61,246 nt of DNA from Gryllotalpicola ginsengisoli DSM 22003 (lineage in GTDB: Bacteria > Actinomycetota > Actinomycetes > Actinomycetales > Microbacteriaceae): assembly GCF_000419445.1 (NCBI RefSeq), contig NZ_AULK01000009.1, forward strand, positions 1 through 61,246, given 5' to 3'. A program made the translations under genes and the position numbers. How positions within the stretch are numbered: position 1 is the stretch's first letter; each line of letters starts with the position of its first letter. Shown piece after piece: positions 25,530-41,107 of the stretch. The notes beneath the pieces were generated by a model. It was not told the origin of the DNA, did not search any database, and saw only the letters and a list, made by a program, of their open reading frames with translations.

Positions 25530-26825
25530 CTTCGCGGCCGCCGCATCGAGGGGGCGGGTCTGCGGCCGCTCGCCGTGCCGGTGCAGGTGCCGGCCGCCCG
25601 CGGCGGCGATCACGGCGATGCATCCGCCGCCGATCACGGCGCCCGCGAGGAACAGCACCGGGTAGGGCACCCACGGCGACAGCGCCGCCAGGATCGCCGG
25701 GATGAAGAAGCCCGCGTACGCGGCGGAGTAGTACAGGGCGGTGAGGCCCGCGAGGTCGTCGGGCCGGGCGATGCGCTGCACCTCGAGCATGCCGCCGAGC
25801 ATCAGCAGCCCGTTGCCGACGCCGAGCACCGCGGCCGCACCGATCGCGACGGCAGGGCTGAGCGTCGCGGTCGCGAGCGCGCAGGTCAGCATGCCGGCCA
25901 CTGCGGCGGCCATCGCGACGACCATGCCGAGGGCGGACCGGGGGCTGTGCAGCCGCCGCGCGGTGGGCTGCACCAGGAACGCCGCGCCCAGGGTCACGAG
26001 GCACAAGAGGCCCGAGAACGCGATCTGCTCGCCCGGCACCCGCCCCGCGAGCACGGCGGGCAGCACCGCGTACGAGCTGCCGGCGGTGCCGAACACCCAC
26101 GACGAGGCGGGCAGCACGACGAGCATGAAGCGCCGGTGCGAGGCCGCAGGCACCTTCAGATCGGATGCGAGCTGCGCGAGGCTCGCCCGCGCTCCGCGCG
26201 CCCGGGTCTCCGGCGCACGGGCGCCGAGCAGGCCGGCGGCGAGCGAGAGCCCCGCGCAGACCAGGTAGGGCAGCTGCTGCGGCAGCGGCGCGTACTGCGC
26301 GAGCGCCGCGGCGGCCACCGCCCCGAGCAGGAACCCGGCGGTCAGCGACAGTGCGCCCCGGGTCGCCCCGGTCGCCGCCGGCGCGTCCTCGAACGGATGC
26401 TGCGACAACTCCTTCACCCACGCGGTGCCCACCGCCATCGCGAGCCCCAGCGCGATGCCGCACAGCACCCGCCCCACTCCGAGCAGCACCGGGCTGCCGT
26501 ACGCGAACGCCAGCACCAGGCTGCCGAGCGCGGCGAGGAACGGCGCGGGCACCATCAGCGGCCGGCGGCCGTACCGGTCGGAGAGCGGGGCGGCGACGAG
26601 CATCGCCGGCACGATGCCCAGCACGTAGACGCCGAGCAGGGCGTCGACGGTCACCGCGCCGAGGTGGTCCCGCTGGCGGTACATCACGAGCAGCGGGGTG
26701 AACTCGTTGCCGCCCCAGGCGACGGCGAACAGGGCGGCGCAGGCGAGCAGCCACGGGCGCCGCGAGGGGGTGCGGGCCGGGGCATCCGATCTCGTCGTCC
26801 TCGGAGAGGTATCAGCGGGCGTCAT
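25527..26825 (-). CDS. Major facilitator superfamily transporter
   Basis: A 432-aa protein with 12 predicted membrane helices. The loop 2-3 signature APLSDRYGRRPLMVPAP and the central cytoplasmic loop (about 190-220) are typical of MFS drug/metabolite transporters. The substrate is unknown. Its ATG overlaps the TGA of the upstream GntR-family gene by ATGA, so the two are translationally coupled. The regulator probably controls this transporter in response to its substrate. Confidence 0.9.
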   Translation of the reverse strand: MTPADTSPRTTRSDAPARTPSRRPWLLACAALFAVAWGGNEFTPLLVMYRQRDHLGAVTVDALLGVYVLGIVPAMLVAAPLSDRYGRRPLMVPAPFLAALGSLVLAFAYGSPVLLGVGRVLCGIALGLAMAVGTAWVKELSQHPFEDAPAATGATRGALSLTAGFLLGAVAAAALAQYAPLPQQLPYLVCAGLSLAAGLLGARAPETRARGARASLAQLASDLKVPAASHRRFMLVVLPASSWVFGTAGSSYAVLPAVLAGRVPGEQIAFSGLLCLVTLGAAFLVQPTARRLHSPRSALGMVVAMAAAVAGMLTCALATATLSPAVAIGAAAVLGVGNGLLMLGGMLEVQRIARPDDLAGLTALYYSAAYAGFFIPAILAALSPWVPYPVLFLAGAVIGGGCIAVIAAAGGRHLHRHGERPQTRPLDAAAAK

Positions 26826-27481
26826 CGGATGAGGACCTCGTGCACCTCGCTCAGGTGGTCGTGCAGCAGAGCGGCGAAGCGGTCGGCGTCGCGCGCGTCG
26901 ATCGCGGCGAGCAGCGCCTCGTGCTGCGCGATGACGGACTCGGCGACGGCTCCGGGCACGGAGGTCGCGATCATGCGCACCTGGCGGGCGCGCAGGCTCT
27001 CGTAGAAGCGGATGATCAGCTCGTTGCCGCCCGCCTGGACGATCGTGCTGTGGAAGTCGGCGTCGGCCGCGGCGTAGGCGCCGAGGTCGCCGTCGCGCAC
27101 CGTGCTGCGCTGCAGCTCGAGGTTCTGCCGCAGCTGCGCGACGAGGGCCGTCGTGCGGGCGGCGTCGCCGGTGACGACCCGGGCGGCGTGCGCCTCGACC
27201 AGCTCGCGCGCCTCGATGACGTCGCGGGCCTCGGAGCGGGCGATGGGCACGATCAGGGCGCCGCGCTTCGGGTAGAGCTTCATGAACCCTTCGGCCTGCA
27301 GGCGCAGGAACGCCTCCCGCACGGGCGTGCGGCTGATGCCGAGCCGGGCGGCGACCTCCCCTTCGCTGATCAGGTCGCCGCCGGCGAGTTCGCCGCTCAG
27401 GATGCGGTCGCGCACGTCCGCGTACGCGCGCTCGCCGGCGGGGGCCGAGGTGAGGGGTGCGGAAGCCATGGCCTCCATCAT
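26822..27481 (-). CDS. GntR-family transcriptional regulator (FadR/FCD type)
   Basis: A 219-aa protein. The N-terminal winged helix (about 20-80; LISEGEVAARLGISRTPVREAFLRLQ) is followed by an all-helical FCD ligand-binding domain (about 90-210) with the usual metal-site pattern (DADFHSTIV, later FYESLRARQVRM and HEALLAAI). Several starts are possible (27481, 27478, 27469). GGAGG lies too close to the last one, so the first is kept. It forms a coupled pair with the MFS gene. Confidence 0.9.
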   Translation of the reverse strand: MMEAMASAPLTSAPAGERAYADVRDRILSGELAGGDLISEGEVAARLGISRTPVREAFLRLQAEGFMKLYPKRGALIVPIARSEARDVIEARELVEAHAARVVTGDAARTTALVAQLRQNLELQRSTVRDGDLGAYAAADADFHSTIVQAGGNELIIRFYESLRARQVRMIATSVPGAVAESVIAQHEALLAAIDARDADRFAALLHDHLSEVHEVLIR

Positions 27482-27511
27482 AGATACAAGTCGTGGCTAT
27501 GCGGTCCAGTG

Positions 27512-27583
27512 GGCCGAACTCAGGATGAGCGCCGGTTCGAGGCGATATACGGCTTCGCTCCGCGCTGCTCCTGAATTCGGTCG
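27512..27583. repeat. Palindromic element, left of the DUF559 gene
   Basis: Arms GGCCGAACTCAGGA (27512-27525) and TCCTGAATTCGGTCG (27569-27583) flank a core containing CGAGGCGATAT. The reverse complements of both arms recur exactly at 28554-28627, in the opposite order, on the other side of the DUF559 gene. Confidence 0.7.
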
Positions 27584-27693
27584 CCCGCAGCACCGTCGAC
27601 CGCCCCCGCACAGTCGGCCCGCTCCACGACTTGTCCCCAGATGCGGCCGTTGCCGCATCCCGCCGCCCCAGCATCGGGCATCGTCAGGGGCTC

Positions 27694-28542
27694 ATGGAAA
27701 CCGACGCCGAACTCGATCGCATCGAACGTCACATCGCGGAGTGCGGGGGAGCCGCGCGCGTGCGCTCGACCGACCGCCGCACGAAGCGCGCACTGGCGCG
27801 CGGCGTCGCCTGCAGACGGCTGCTGAGGGTTCGCAACGGGTGGTACTCCCTGCCCGGCGCCGATCCGGCCGCCGTGGCGGCCGTGCGCGTCGGGGGCGTG
27901 CGTACCTCGACCTCTGCCACGCGCGCCGGCGGGCTCTGGACCTGGGACGACGGCAAGCTGCACGTCGCCGTGCCACTGCACGCGAGCCGGCTGCGGCTGC
28001 CGCGCGCCGCGTCGCTGTGCGTGCACTGGTGCGCAGAACTGGTCACCGGCGCGAATGCCCTGCCGCTCGCGGTCGTGCTGCTGCACGTCGCGATGTGCCA
28101 GCTGTTCGAGAACGCGGTCGCCGTGATCGACTCTGCTCTGAACAAGCGGCTGATCTCCATGCGGTCGCTCGAGACAGCGTTCGCCGGCGCACCCGAGCGG
28201 TGTCGCCGGCTCCTCGCCTGGTGCGACGCCGCGAGCCAATCCGGCACCGAGTCGTTGGTGCGGGTGCGCCTGCGGCGGCTCGGCATCGCGGTGCGCACCC
28301 AGGTGCCGATTCCCGGTGTCGGCTTCGTCGACCTGCTCGTCGGCAATCGGCTCGTGATCGAATGCGACAGCCGCGAGTTCCACGACAAGGCCGACAGCTA
28401 TGCCAAGGATCGCGAGCGCGACCTCGAGCTCATCAGGCAGGGCTACCTGCCCCTCCGGCTCACCTACGGGCAGATCCTCTTCCGCTGGCACGAGGTGGAA
28501 CCCGTGATCCTCGAGATCGTCCGCGCCGACCGGCATCGTTGA
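27694..28542 (+). CDS. DUF559-type endonuclease-fold protein with AbiEi-like N-terminus
   Basis: A 282-aa protein. The first ~60 residues resemble the winged-helix 'AbiEi antitoxin-like' domain common in such proteins (RRTKRALARGVACRRLLRVRNGWYSLPG). The C-terminus has a Vsr-like/DUF559 nuclease fold with VDLLVGNRLVIECDS and FHDKADSYAKDRERD. The spaced Asp, Glu and Asp (FVDLL, IECDS) are candidate metal ligands. AGGGGC precedes the ATG at 27694. Such genes are common and patchy in Microbacteriaceae, with no proven role. Both sides carry inverted copies of a palindromic element, suggesting mobility as a cassette. Confidence 0.8.
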   Translation: METDAELDRIERHIAECGGAARVRSTDRRTKRALARGVACRRLLRVRNGWYSLPGADPAAVAAVRVGGVRTSTSATRAGGLWTWDDGKLHVAVPLHASRLRLPRAASLCVHWCAELVTGANALPLAVVLLHVAMCQLFENAVAVIDSALNKRLISMRSLETAFAGAPERCRRLLAWCDAASQSGTESLVRVRLRRLGIAVRTQVPIPGVGFVDLLVGNRLVIECDSREFHDKADSYAKDRERDLELIRQGYLPLRLTYGQILFRWHEVEPVILEIVRADRHR

Positions 28543-28553
28543 CCGGCGCACCC

Positions 28554-28627
28554 GGCGACCGAATTCAGGACATACGGATGCTCGAGCTCATATCCCCCTC
28601 GCCTCCGCGCTCCTCCTGAGTTCGGCC
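28554..28627. repeat. Palindromic element, right of the DUF559 gene (inverted copy)
   Basis: Arms CGACCGAATTCAGGA (ending 28570) and TCCTGAGTTCGGCC (from 28613) are the exact reverse complements of the right and left arms of the element at 27512. The core contains GGATAT on the minus strand. The pair is thus in opposite orientation around a single gene. Confidence 0.7.
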
Positions 28628-28714
28628 CCCGACCCGGCCGCGGCGCCCGATCTCCACCCGCGCTCCACCCCAGGGTGGTGGGCCCGGGCCGCCGGGGCCG
28701 GGAGCATCGAAGAC

Positions 28715-29296
28715 ATGAGCCTGAACCTCCAGTACTTCGCCTACGCGCTGCTCGGCCTCGCCGCCATCGCGTGGATCTGCTACCGCCAGATGACCTGGCG
28801 CCCCGTCGACCCCGCCCGCATGTGGCGCGGCCCCCTGATCTTCGGCGTGATCGGCGCCGGCACCATCGTCACCGGCAGCAAGCAGCTCGTGCTCGGTCCC
28901 GTCGACATCGCCACGCTCGCGATCGAACTGACCCTCAGCCTGGCCATCGGGGCGGTCATGGGCGCCATCGCCCACTTCCGCCGGCTCAGCCCCCAGGCGG
29001 TCGCCGCCTACGAGGCGAAGCGCGTCGACGGCGGCCGCGGCGGCACCCACGGCCCCGTCGAGTACGAGAGCCGTACCGGATGGCTCGGCCTGGTGCTGTG
29101 GTTCGTGCTGATCGCGGTGCGCATCGGCGTCGACGTCTTCGCCCAGCACCTCGGCGCCGCCGCGGCGCTCTCGAGCGGCGTCATCCTGCTGGTGCTCGCG
29201 GCCAACCGGGCCGCCCGCACGGCCGTGTTCGCCTACCGCCTGGACCGGCACCGGCAGAGCGCCCGCGTCTGGCCCGCGGCCGAGCAGGGCAGCTGA
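28715..29296 (+). CDS. Integral membrane protein, DUF1453/CcdC-like
   Basis: A 193-aa protein with about five hydrophobic segments (about 5-25, 45-60, 66-90, 125-145 and 150-172) and a polar loop with GGRGGTHGPVEY. It resembles small CcdC/DUF1453-type membrane proteins, whose function is unclear. GGGAG lies upstream of the ATG. It lies 53 bases before the histidine kinase gene in the same orientation and may be part of that sensory unit. Confidence 0.65.
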   Translation: MSLNLQYFAYALLGLAAIAWICYRQMTWRPVDPARMWRGPLIFGVIGAGTIVTGSKQLVLGPVDIATLAIELTLSLAIGAVMGAIAHFRRLSPQAVAAYEAKRVDGGRGGTHGPVEYESRTGWLGLVLWFVLIAVRIGVDVFAQHLGAAAALSSGVILLVLAANRAARTAVFAYRLDRHRQSARVWPAAEQGS

Positions 29297-29349
29297 CCCT
29301 GGCGACGGGCCGAGCCGCCCGAACCGGCCGAGCCGTCAAGATAGACCCC

Positions 29350-30594
29350 ATGAGCGCACGCGACCGCCGCCTGCTGCCCCTCGCCCTCAACGGCATCGGC
29401 ATGGCGGTGGTCGCGTACGCCTTCTTCTCGGGCCCCTTCCCCGGCCGCCACGGCGCATGGCTCACGGCGGCCTTCGTGATCGCCCTGCTGGCGTGGGCGG
29501 CCGTGCAGCTGCTGCCCCGCGGGCTCGCGTCGCTCGAGGTCCCCGGTCCGCCCGTGCTCCGCCTGGTGCGCCGCGTCGTGATCTTCGTCGGCGTCGCGGC
29601 CGCGGCGCTCGCCGTGCCGTCGACGAACGGCATCCTGCTGCCGCCGCTCGGCATCGTCATCGTGGTCGCCATCTCCGACGAGTTCGAGCCGGTCTGGGTG
29701 GGCGTCGCGGCCGCCCTGCTGTCGTTCGCGCTGTCCCCGATCGGATGCCTCGCCGCGCACTCCGACGCGATGGCGGTGTGGTCGTACGAGGCGGGTAACG
29801 CCGTGTGGCTGCTCATCGGAGTCTCCCGCCGCCAGGCGCACGCGGCGACCCGCCAGGCCCGCGCGCTCGATGCCCGGCAGCGGGAGCTGCGCGAGCAGGA
29901 GGCCCGTGCCGCCCTGATGGCCGACCGGCAGGCGGCGGCCCGCGACGTCCACGACGTGCTGGCGCACTCGCTCGGCGGGCTGGTGATCCAGCTCGACGCG
30001 GCCCAGGCGCTGCTCGAGTCGGGCCGGGTGACGGATGCCGCGGCCAAGGTCGCCCAGGCCCGCACCCTCGCAGCCGAGGGTCTCGGCGATGCCCGCCGGG
30101 CCGTCGCGGCGCTGCGCAGCCCGGACGAGCCGGGCACGGTGGAACGGGGCCCGCGCGACCTCGGCGGGGCCGTCGAGCGGCTGCTGCGCGCACACCGCGA
30201 GCTCGGCGGACGGATCGATGCCCGCGTCGAGCTCGGCGAGCCGCCCGCGGCGGTGCCCGCGCCCGTCGCGAGCGCATTCGAGCGCGCGCTGCAGGAGTCG
30301 CTGAGCAACGCCCGCCGGCATGCGCCGGGCGAGCCGGTGCGCGCCGAGCTGACAGCGGCCGGCGGCCGCCTCGCCCTGACCGTGAGCAATCCGATGCGGC
30401 TCGATTCCGGCGGAACCCGCACCGCCGCCGGCGGAACCGACACCACCAGCGGCGCAACCGGCACCGCCGGCGGCGGCCACGGCATCGCCGGGATGGCCGA
30501 GCGCTTCCGGGCGCTGCCGGGCGGGCGCGCCGAGGCGGGCCCGCGCGACGGAGAGTTCGTCGTGCACGTCGAGGCGTGCCTCGAGGAACATTGA
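29350..30594 (+). CDS. Two-component sensor histidine kinase (NarL/DesK type)
   Basis: A 414-aa membrane kinase. About five N-terminal membrane helices (to ~165) are followed by a coiled-coil stretch. The HisKA_3 dimerisation domain has phosphorylatable H201 in ARDVHDVLAHSLGG, and the ATPase domain has the N box (LQESLSNARRHA) and G box (GGHGIAGMAERF). A Gly/Thr-rich insert (about 350-375) lies between N and G boxes. The ATG at 29350 is preferred because the preceding sequence is not protein-like; CAAGAT seven bases upstream may be a leaderless -10. The partner regulator gene follows after five bases. The signal is unknown. Confidence 0.9.
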   Translation: MSARDRRLLPLALNGIGMAVVAYAFFSGPFPGRHGAWLTAAFVIALLAWAAVQLLPRGLASLEVPGPPVLRLVRRVVIFVGVAAAALAVPSTNGILLPPLGIVIVVAISDEFEPVWVGVAAALLSFALSPIGCLAAHSDAMAVWSYEAGNAVWLLIGVSRRQAHAATRQARALDARQRELREQEARAALMADRQAAARDVHDVLAHSLGGLVIQLDAAQALLESGRVTDAAAKVAQARTLAAEGLGDARRAVAALRSPDEPGTVERGPRDLGGAVERLLRAHRELGGRIDARVELGEPPAAVPAPVASAFERALQESLSNARRHAPGEPVRAELTAAGGRLALTVSNPMRLDSGGTRTAAGGTDTTSGATGTAGGGHGIAGMAERFRALPGGRAEAGPRDGEFVVHVEACLEEH

Positions 30595-30599
30595 TCCCC

Positions 30600-31376
30600 G
30601 TGGAGGAGCAGACCGCCCGAGCGATCCGTGTGCTCGTCGCCGACGACCAGGCCATCGTGCGCGACGGGCTCGTCACCGTGCTCGACCTGCTGCCCGACGT
30701 CGAGGTCGTCGGCGAGGCCGAGGACGGCCTGCAGGCGGTGGCGCTCGCCGACGAGCAGCTGCCCGACGTCGTGCTGATGGATCTGCGGATGCCCGGGCTC
30801 GACGGCGCCGGCGCGACGGAGCGCATCGTGGCGGCGCATCCGTCGACCGCGGTGCTCGTGCTCACCACCTTCGCCGATGACGCGTCGATCGTGTCGGCGC
30901 TCAAGGCCGGAGCACGTGGCTATCTCACCAAAGACGCCGGCCGCGCCGAGGTCGCCGCCGCGATCCGCTCGGTCGCGCGCGGGCAGACGACGCTCGCGCC
31001 GGAAGTCGGCGCCCGCCTGATCGACGCGCTGACCGAGCCCGTGCGTCTCGAAGGGGGGTCCCTGAGGAGCGCCGATCCGGCGCGTCTCGAAGGGGGGTCC
31101 CTGAGGAGCGCCGAACCGGCGCGTCTCGAAGCGCGTCCCACCCCCGCCGCGCTCCACTCCCGCTTCCCGCTGCTCACCCGCCGCGAGGCCGAGGTGCTCG
31201 CCGAGATCGCCCGCGGCCGCAGCAACAGCGAGATCGCCGCGCAGTTCTACGTGAGCGTCGCGACCGTGAAGACCCACATCAACGCCCTGTTCGCCAAGCT
31301 CGGCGTACGCAACAGGTCGCAGGCGATCGCGCTGGCCCTGGGCAGCGCGGAAGGCCCGGCCGGTGCGGAAGAGTAG
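30600..31376 (+). CDS. LuxR/NarL-family response regulator
   Basis: A 258-aa protein. The receiver domain (about 8-130) has acidic residues in VLVADDQ, phosphorylatable D61 in VLMDLRMPG and the conserved Lys in LTKDA. The C-terminal LuxR helix-turn-helix (about 185-250) has LTRREAEVLAEIARGRSNSEIA. The linker between them is odd: two and a partial third 13-residue repeats (RLEGGSLRSADPA and RLEGGSLRSAEPA) are encoded by an inserted DNA repeat (31043-31130). The GTG at 30600 has GAGGAA about 11 bases upstream. It pairs with the kinase upstream. Confidence 0.92.
   Translation: MEEQTARAIRVLVADDQAIVRDGLVTVLDLLPDVEVVGEAEDGLQAVALADEQLPDVVLMDLRMPGLDGAGATERIVAAHPSTAVLVLTTFADDASIVSALKAGARGYLTKDAGRAEVAAAIRSVARGQTTLAPEVGARLIDALTEPVRLEGGSLRSADPARLEGGSLRSAEPARLEARPTPAALHSRFPLLTRREAEVLAEIARGRSNSEIAAQFYVSVATVKTHINALFAKLGVRNRSQAIALALGSAEGPAGAEE
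31043..31130. repeat. 39-base direct repeat inside the response regulator linker
   Basis: GCGTCTCGAAG recurs at 31043, 31082 and 31121, an exact 39-base period, with CCTGAGGAGCGCCGA in between. The words CTGAGGAGC and TCTCGAAG are those of the 58-base repeats at 19925-20140. The insert is a multiple of three and adds 13 residues per unit. Confidence 0.8.
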
Positions 31377-31380
31377 CCGC

Positions 31381-31989
31381 GTGGCGCAGATCAGACGGTA
31401 CGAGCCGCGGGATCGCGACGACGTCTACGACGTGTGCGTCAAGACGGGCGACTCGGGCACGGATGCGACGGGCCTGTTCTCCGACGACACGCTCCTGCCC
31501 GACATCTATGCCGGCCCCTACCTCGCCCTGCAGCCCGACCTCGCGTTCGTCGTCGACACCGGCACGCGGGTGGCGGGATATCTACTGGCGGCCGCCGACA
31601 CGCGCGACTTCGTGCGCCGCTATCGGGCCGAATGGCTGCCGGGCTTCGCGGCGAGGCATCCGTCGCCCGTGCGCGTCGAGAGCGCCGAGGACCGCATGGT
31701 GTGCACCGGCCACGAGCCCGAGCGGATGATCGGCCCGGACCAGGACCGCTACCCGGCGCACCTGCACATCGACCTGCTGCCCGAGCTGCAGGGGCAGGGC
31801 CTCGGGCGCGCCTTGATACGGATGCTGCTGGCCGAGCTGCGCTCCCGCGGCATCCCCGGGGTGCAGCTCGGGGTGGGGGAGCAGAACCGGGGCGCCCGCG
31901 CCTTCTACCGCCGGCTCGGGTTCCACCCGCTGCCGTCGAGCCCGCAGAACGAGCTCGTGCTCGGGCTGGAGGCGGACGCGGAGGTCTGA
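31381..31989 (+). CDS. GNAT-family N-acetyltransferase
   Basis: A 202-aa protein. GNAT features are visible in the second half: HLHIDLLPELQGQGLGRALI (acetyl-CoA binding, QGQGLG) and QNRGARAFYRRLGFHPL. The first half (about 30-110) is longer than minimal GNATs and may bind the acceptor. The GTG at 31381 fits with GGAAGA upstream; another GTG at 31363 would overlap the response regulator. The substrate is unknown. Confidence 0.85.
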   Translation: MAQIRRYEPRDRDDVYDVCVKTGDSGTDATGLFSDDTLLPDIYAGPYLALQPDLAFVVDTGTRVAGYLLAAADTRDFVRRYRAEWLPGFAARHPSPVRVESAEDRMVCTGHEPERMIGPDQDRYPAHLHIDLLPELQGQGLGRALIRMLLAELRSRGIPGVQLGVGEQNRGARAFYRRLGFHPLPSSPQNELVLGLEADAEV

Positions 31990-32310
31990 GCGGCGGCCCG
32001 CGCGGGGCAGGATTCCGCGGATTTCCGCGCCGGATCGCCGAAGCTCGGCGGGGCTTATACCCCTCGTGCGGAGAAAGGTCAAGGAACGGGTGGACAAGGA
32101 GTGTCGCACCCTTATACACTTGACCTTTGCGCTCCCCCTAACGTCATGCCTTCATATTGCGGTCGGCTGTGTTTGTTAAAGACATGCGTGCTCCGGGCGG
32201 TCCCACCATACAGCGTGGGTCCAGTCAGATAGAGCACACGTGGGAGTCTCGTCCAGACCGTCAGTAACTGTCAGGCCCTTCCCGCCGAGGGGCCTTCGGA
32301 GGTTATTTCC
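31990..32310 (+). promoter_or_regulatory. rpoB upstream region with inverted repeat and likely leader
   Basis: About 320 bases without a gene. Notable features: a 10-bp inverted repeat AAAGGTCAAG/CTTGACCTTT (32074-32083 and 32119-32128) whose right arm contains a TTGACC -35-like hexamer (32120-32125). A matching -10 is not obvious at 16-18 bases. A short hairpin (AGGCCC/GGGCCT near 32273-32295) lies before the ribosome binding site GGAGG (32298-32302), which is eight bases before the TTG of rpoB. The long spacing suggests a structured 5' leader. Confidence 0.45.
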
Positions 32311-35802
<3,492 letters not shown>

Positions 35803-35844
35803 AAGCCGGGCCGATAACAGAGAACTTTTCTAGTAGGAGTGAAA

Positions 35845-39726
<3,882 letters not shown>

Positions 39727-39739
39727 CCGCATCCGTGAT

Positions 39740-39819
39740 CTCCATTCGCGCCTGACGGCGTGAGTCGATCAGCCAAGGCGAGCTGCCCGCCGGTCGACTC
39801 ACGCGCAGCGCGAATGGAG
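39740..39819. repeat. Intergenic palindromic repeat after rpoC
   Basis: A long imperfect inverted repeat: CTCCATTCGCGC...GTGAGTCGA (39740-39768) and TCGACTCACGCGC...GAATGGAG (39794-39819). This is a complete two-armed copy of the element whose halves occur at 17279-17345 and inside dhaM (8590-8727, 9018-9165). Confidence 0.8.
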
Positions 39820-39836
39820 ACCGAGGCGCCAACGCA

Positions 39837-39866
39837 GAGGGCCCCCGCCGCCAGGCGGGGGCCCTC
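39837..39866 (+). terminator. rpoBC transcription terminator
   Basis: Perfect 13-bp stem GAGGGCCCCCGCC/GGCGGGGGCCCTC (39837-39849 and 39854-39866) with a four-base loop GCCA, followed by TCGT. It lies directly before the promoter of the next gene. Confidence 0.85.
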
Positions 39867-39869
39867 TCG

Positions 39870-39875
39870 TATGCT
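39870..39875 (+). promoter_or_regulatory. -10 hexamer TATGCT, near-leaderless serine hydrolase gene
   Basis: TATGCT sits four bases after the rpoC terminator and eight bases before the ATG at 39884. Its -35 region therefore falls within the terminator stem. Confidence 0.45.
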
Positions 39876-39883
39876 GGCGGCAG

Positions 39884-41107
39884 ATGGACGAGATCGAAGA
39901 GCGCGTGCGGCGACTGCTCGAGCAACGCCTCGCGGCCGGCGCGTTCTCGGGCGCGGCCGTCGCGGTGGCCGTCGACGGGCGCACCGCCTTCGCGTTCGAA
40001 CTCGGGCATGCGGCATCCGTCGACGCGTCGGGCGAGACGATCGACACGGATGCGCGCGAGCCGGTCACCCCCGACACGCTGTTCGACCTCGCCTCGCTCA
40101 CGAAGGTGTTCTCGGCCCACACGCTGCTGCGCCTGGTCGAGCGCGGCGTGCTGGAGCTCGAGCGCCCCCTGGCCGACACCGTCGCCGAGTACCGCGACGT
40201 GGCGAAGGCGGGGGTGACGCTGGAGCACCTGCTGACGCACACCTCCGGGCTGCCGGCGACCTGGCACGGGTGGGAGCCGCCGCTGCGCGCGGCCCTGGCC
40301 GCCCTGCCCGACGACGCGCCGGCACTCATGGACTCGCCCCTCGTGGACTCGTCGTCTTGGGGCCGCGAGGCGCTGCACCGCGAGTTGCTGCGGACCCCGC
40401 TCGAGGCCGCGCCGGGAGAGCGCTTCGAGTACGCCTGCACCGGCTACAACACGGCCATGGTCGTCGCAGAACGCGCGAGCGGCCGGCCGTGGCACGAGCT
40501 GGTGCGCGCCGAGACGCTCGACCCGCTCGGGCTCGCCGAGTCAGACGTTCGCTTCGACCCGCCGGCCGAGCGGGCCGCCGCGACCGAGCTGCAGCCGCAG
40601 CTGCATCGCGGGCTCGTGCGCGGGCGCGTGCACGACGAGACCGCGTGGGCGCTCGGCGGCCGCTGTGCCAACGCGGGCCTGTTCGGCACCGCCCGCGCCG
40701 TGCTCGCCTTCACCGAGGCGATCCGGGAAGGGCGCGGAAGCATCTTCGGCGAGCTGATGTGGCGGAACCGGCTCGCCGGGATCACGGGCCGCCCCGTCAC
40801 GCGCGGCGGCTACGGCGCGAGCCTCGGCCTGCGCATCGGGCAGCTCGGCATGATGGGCCGGCACGCGGCGGCGGCGCGCGGCCACACCGGGTTCACCGGC
40901 ACGTCGCTGCAGACCGACCGCGAGGCGGGCATCAGCATCGTGCTGCTGACGAACCGGGTGCACCCGACGCGCGAGGGCGGCGCGTTCGAGGGCACGCGCG
41001 CCGCGGTCGCCGACGCCGTGTACGAGGGTCTGGGGCGCGGGAGCGGGACCGCGAGGTCCGCGGCGCGGGCCGCCGGCGGCGCCAGCGGAACCGAGGGGGT
41101 GCGATGA
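39884..41107 (+). CDS. Serine hydrolase of the beta-lactamase class C fold, possible muropeptide amidase
   Basis: A 407-aa protein with the penicillin-binding/beta-lactamase fold: catalytic S71-x-x-K74 (SLTK), a Tyr-x-Asn-type motif in CTGYN, and HTGFTGT near the C-terminus in the KTG position. No signal peptide is seen, so it acts in the cytoplasm. It overlaps murQ by ATGA. In Bacillus subtilis a cytosolic or secreted member of this fold (AmiE/YbbE) cleaves N-acetylmuramyl-L-alanine next to murQ. That makes cell-wall recycling the best guess, ahead of an esterase role. The C-terminal ~25 residues are low complexity. Confidence 0.75.
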   Translation: MDEIEERVRRLLEQRLAAGAFSGAAVAVAVDGRTAFAFELGHAASVDASGETIDTDAREPVTPDTLFDLASLTKVFSAHTLLRLVERGVLELERPLADTVAEYRDVAKAGVTLEHLLTHTSGLPATWHGWEPPLRAALAALPDDAPALMDSPLVDSSSWGREALHRELLRTPLEAAPGERFEYACTGYNTAMVVAERASGRPWHELVRAETLDPLGLAESDVRFDPPAERAAATELQPQLHRGLVRGRVHDETAWALGGRCANAGLFGTARAVLAFTEAIREGRGSIFGELMWRNRLAGITGRPVTRGGYGASLGLRIGQLGMMGRHAAAARGHTGFTGTSLQTDREAGISIVLLTNRVHPTREGGAFEGTRAAVADAVYEGLGRGSGTARSAARAAGGASGTEGVR

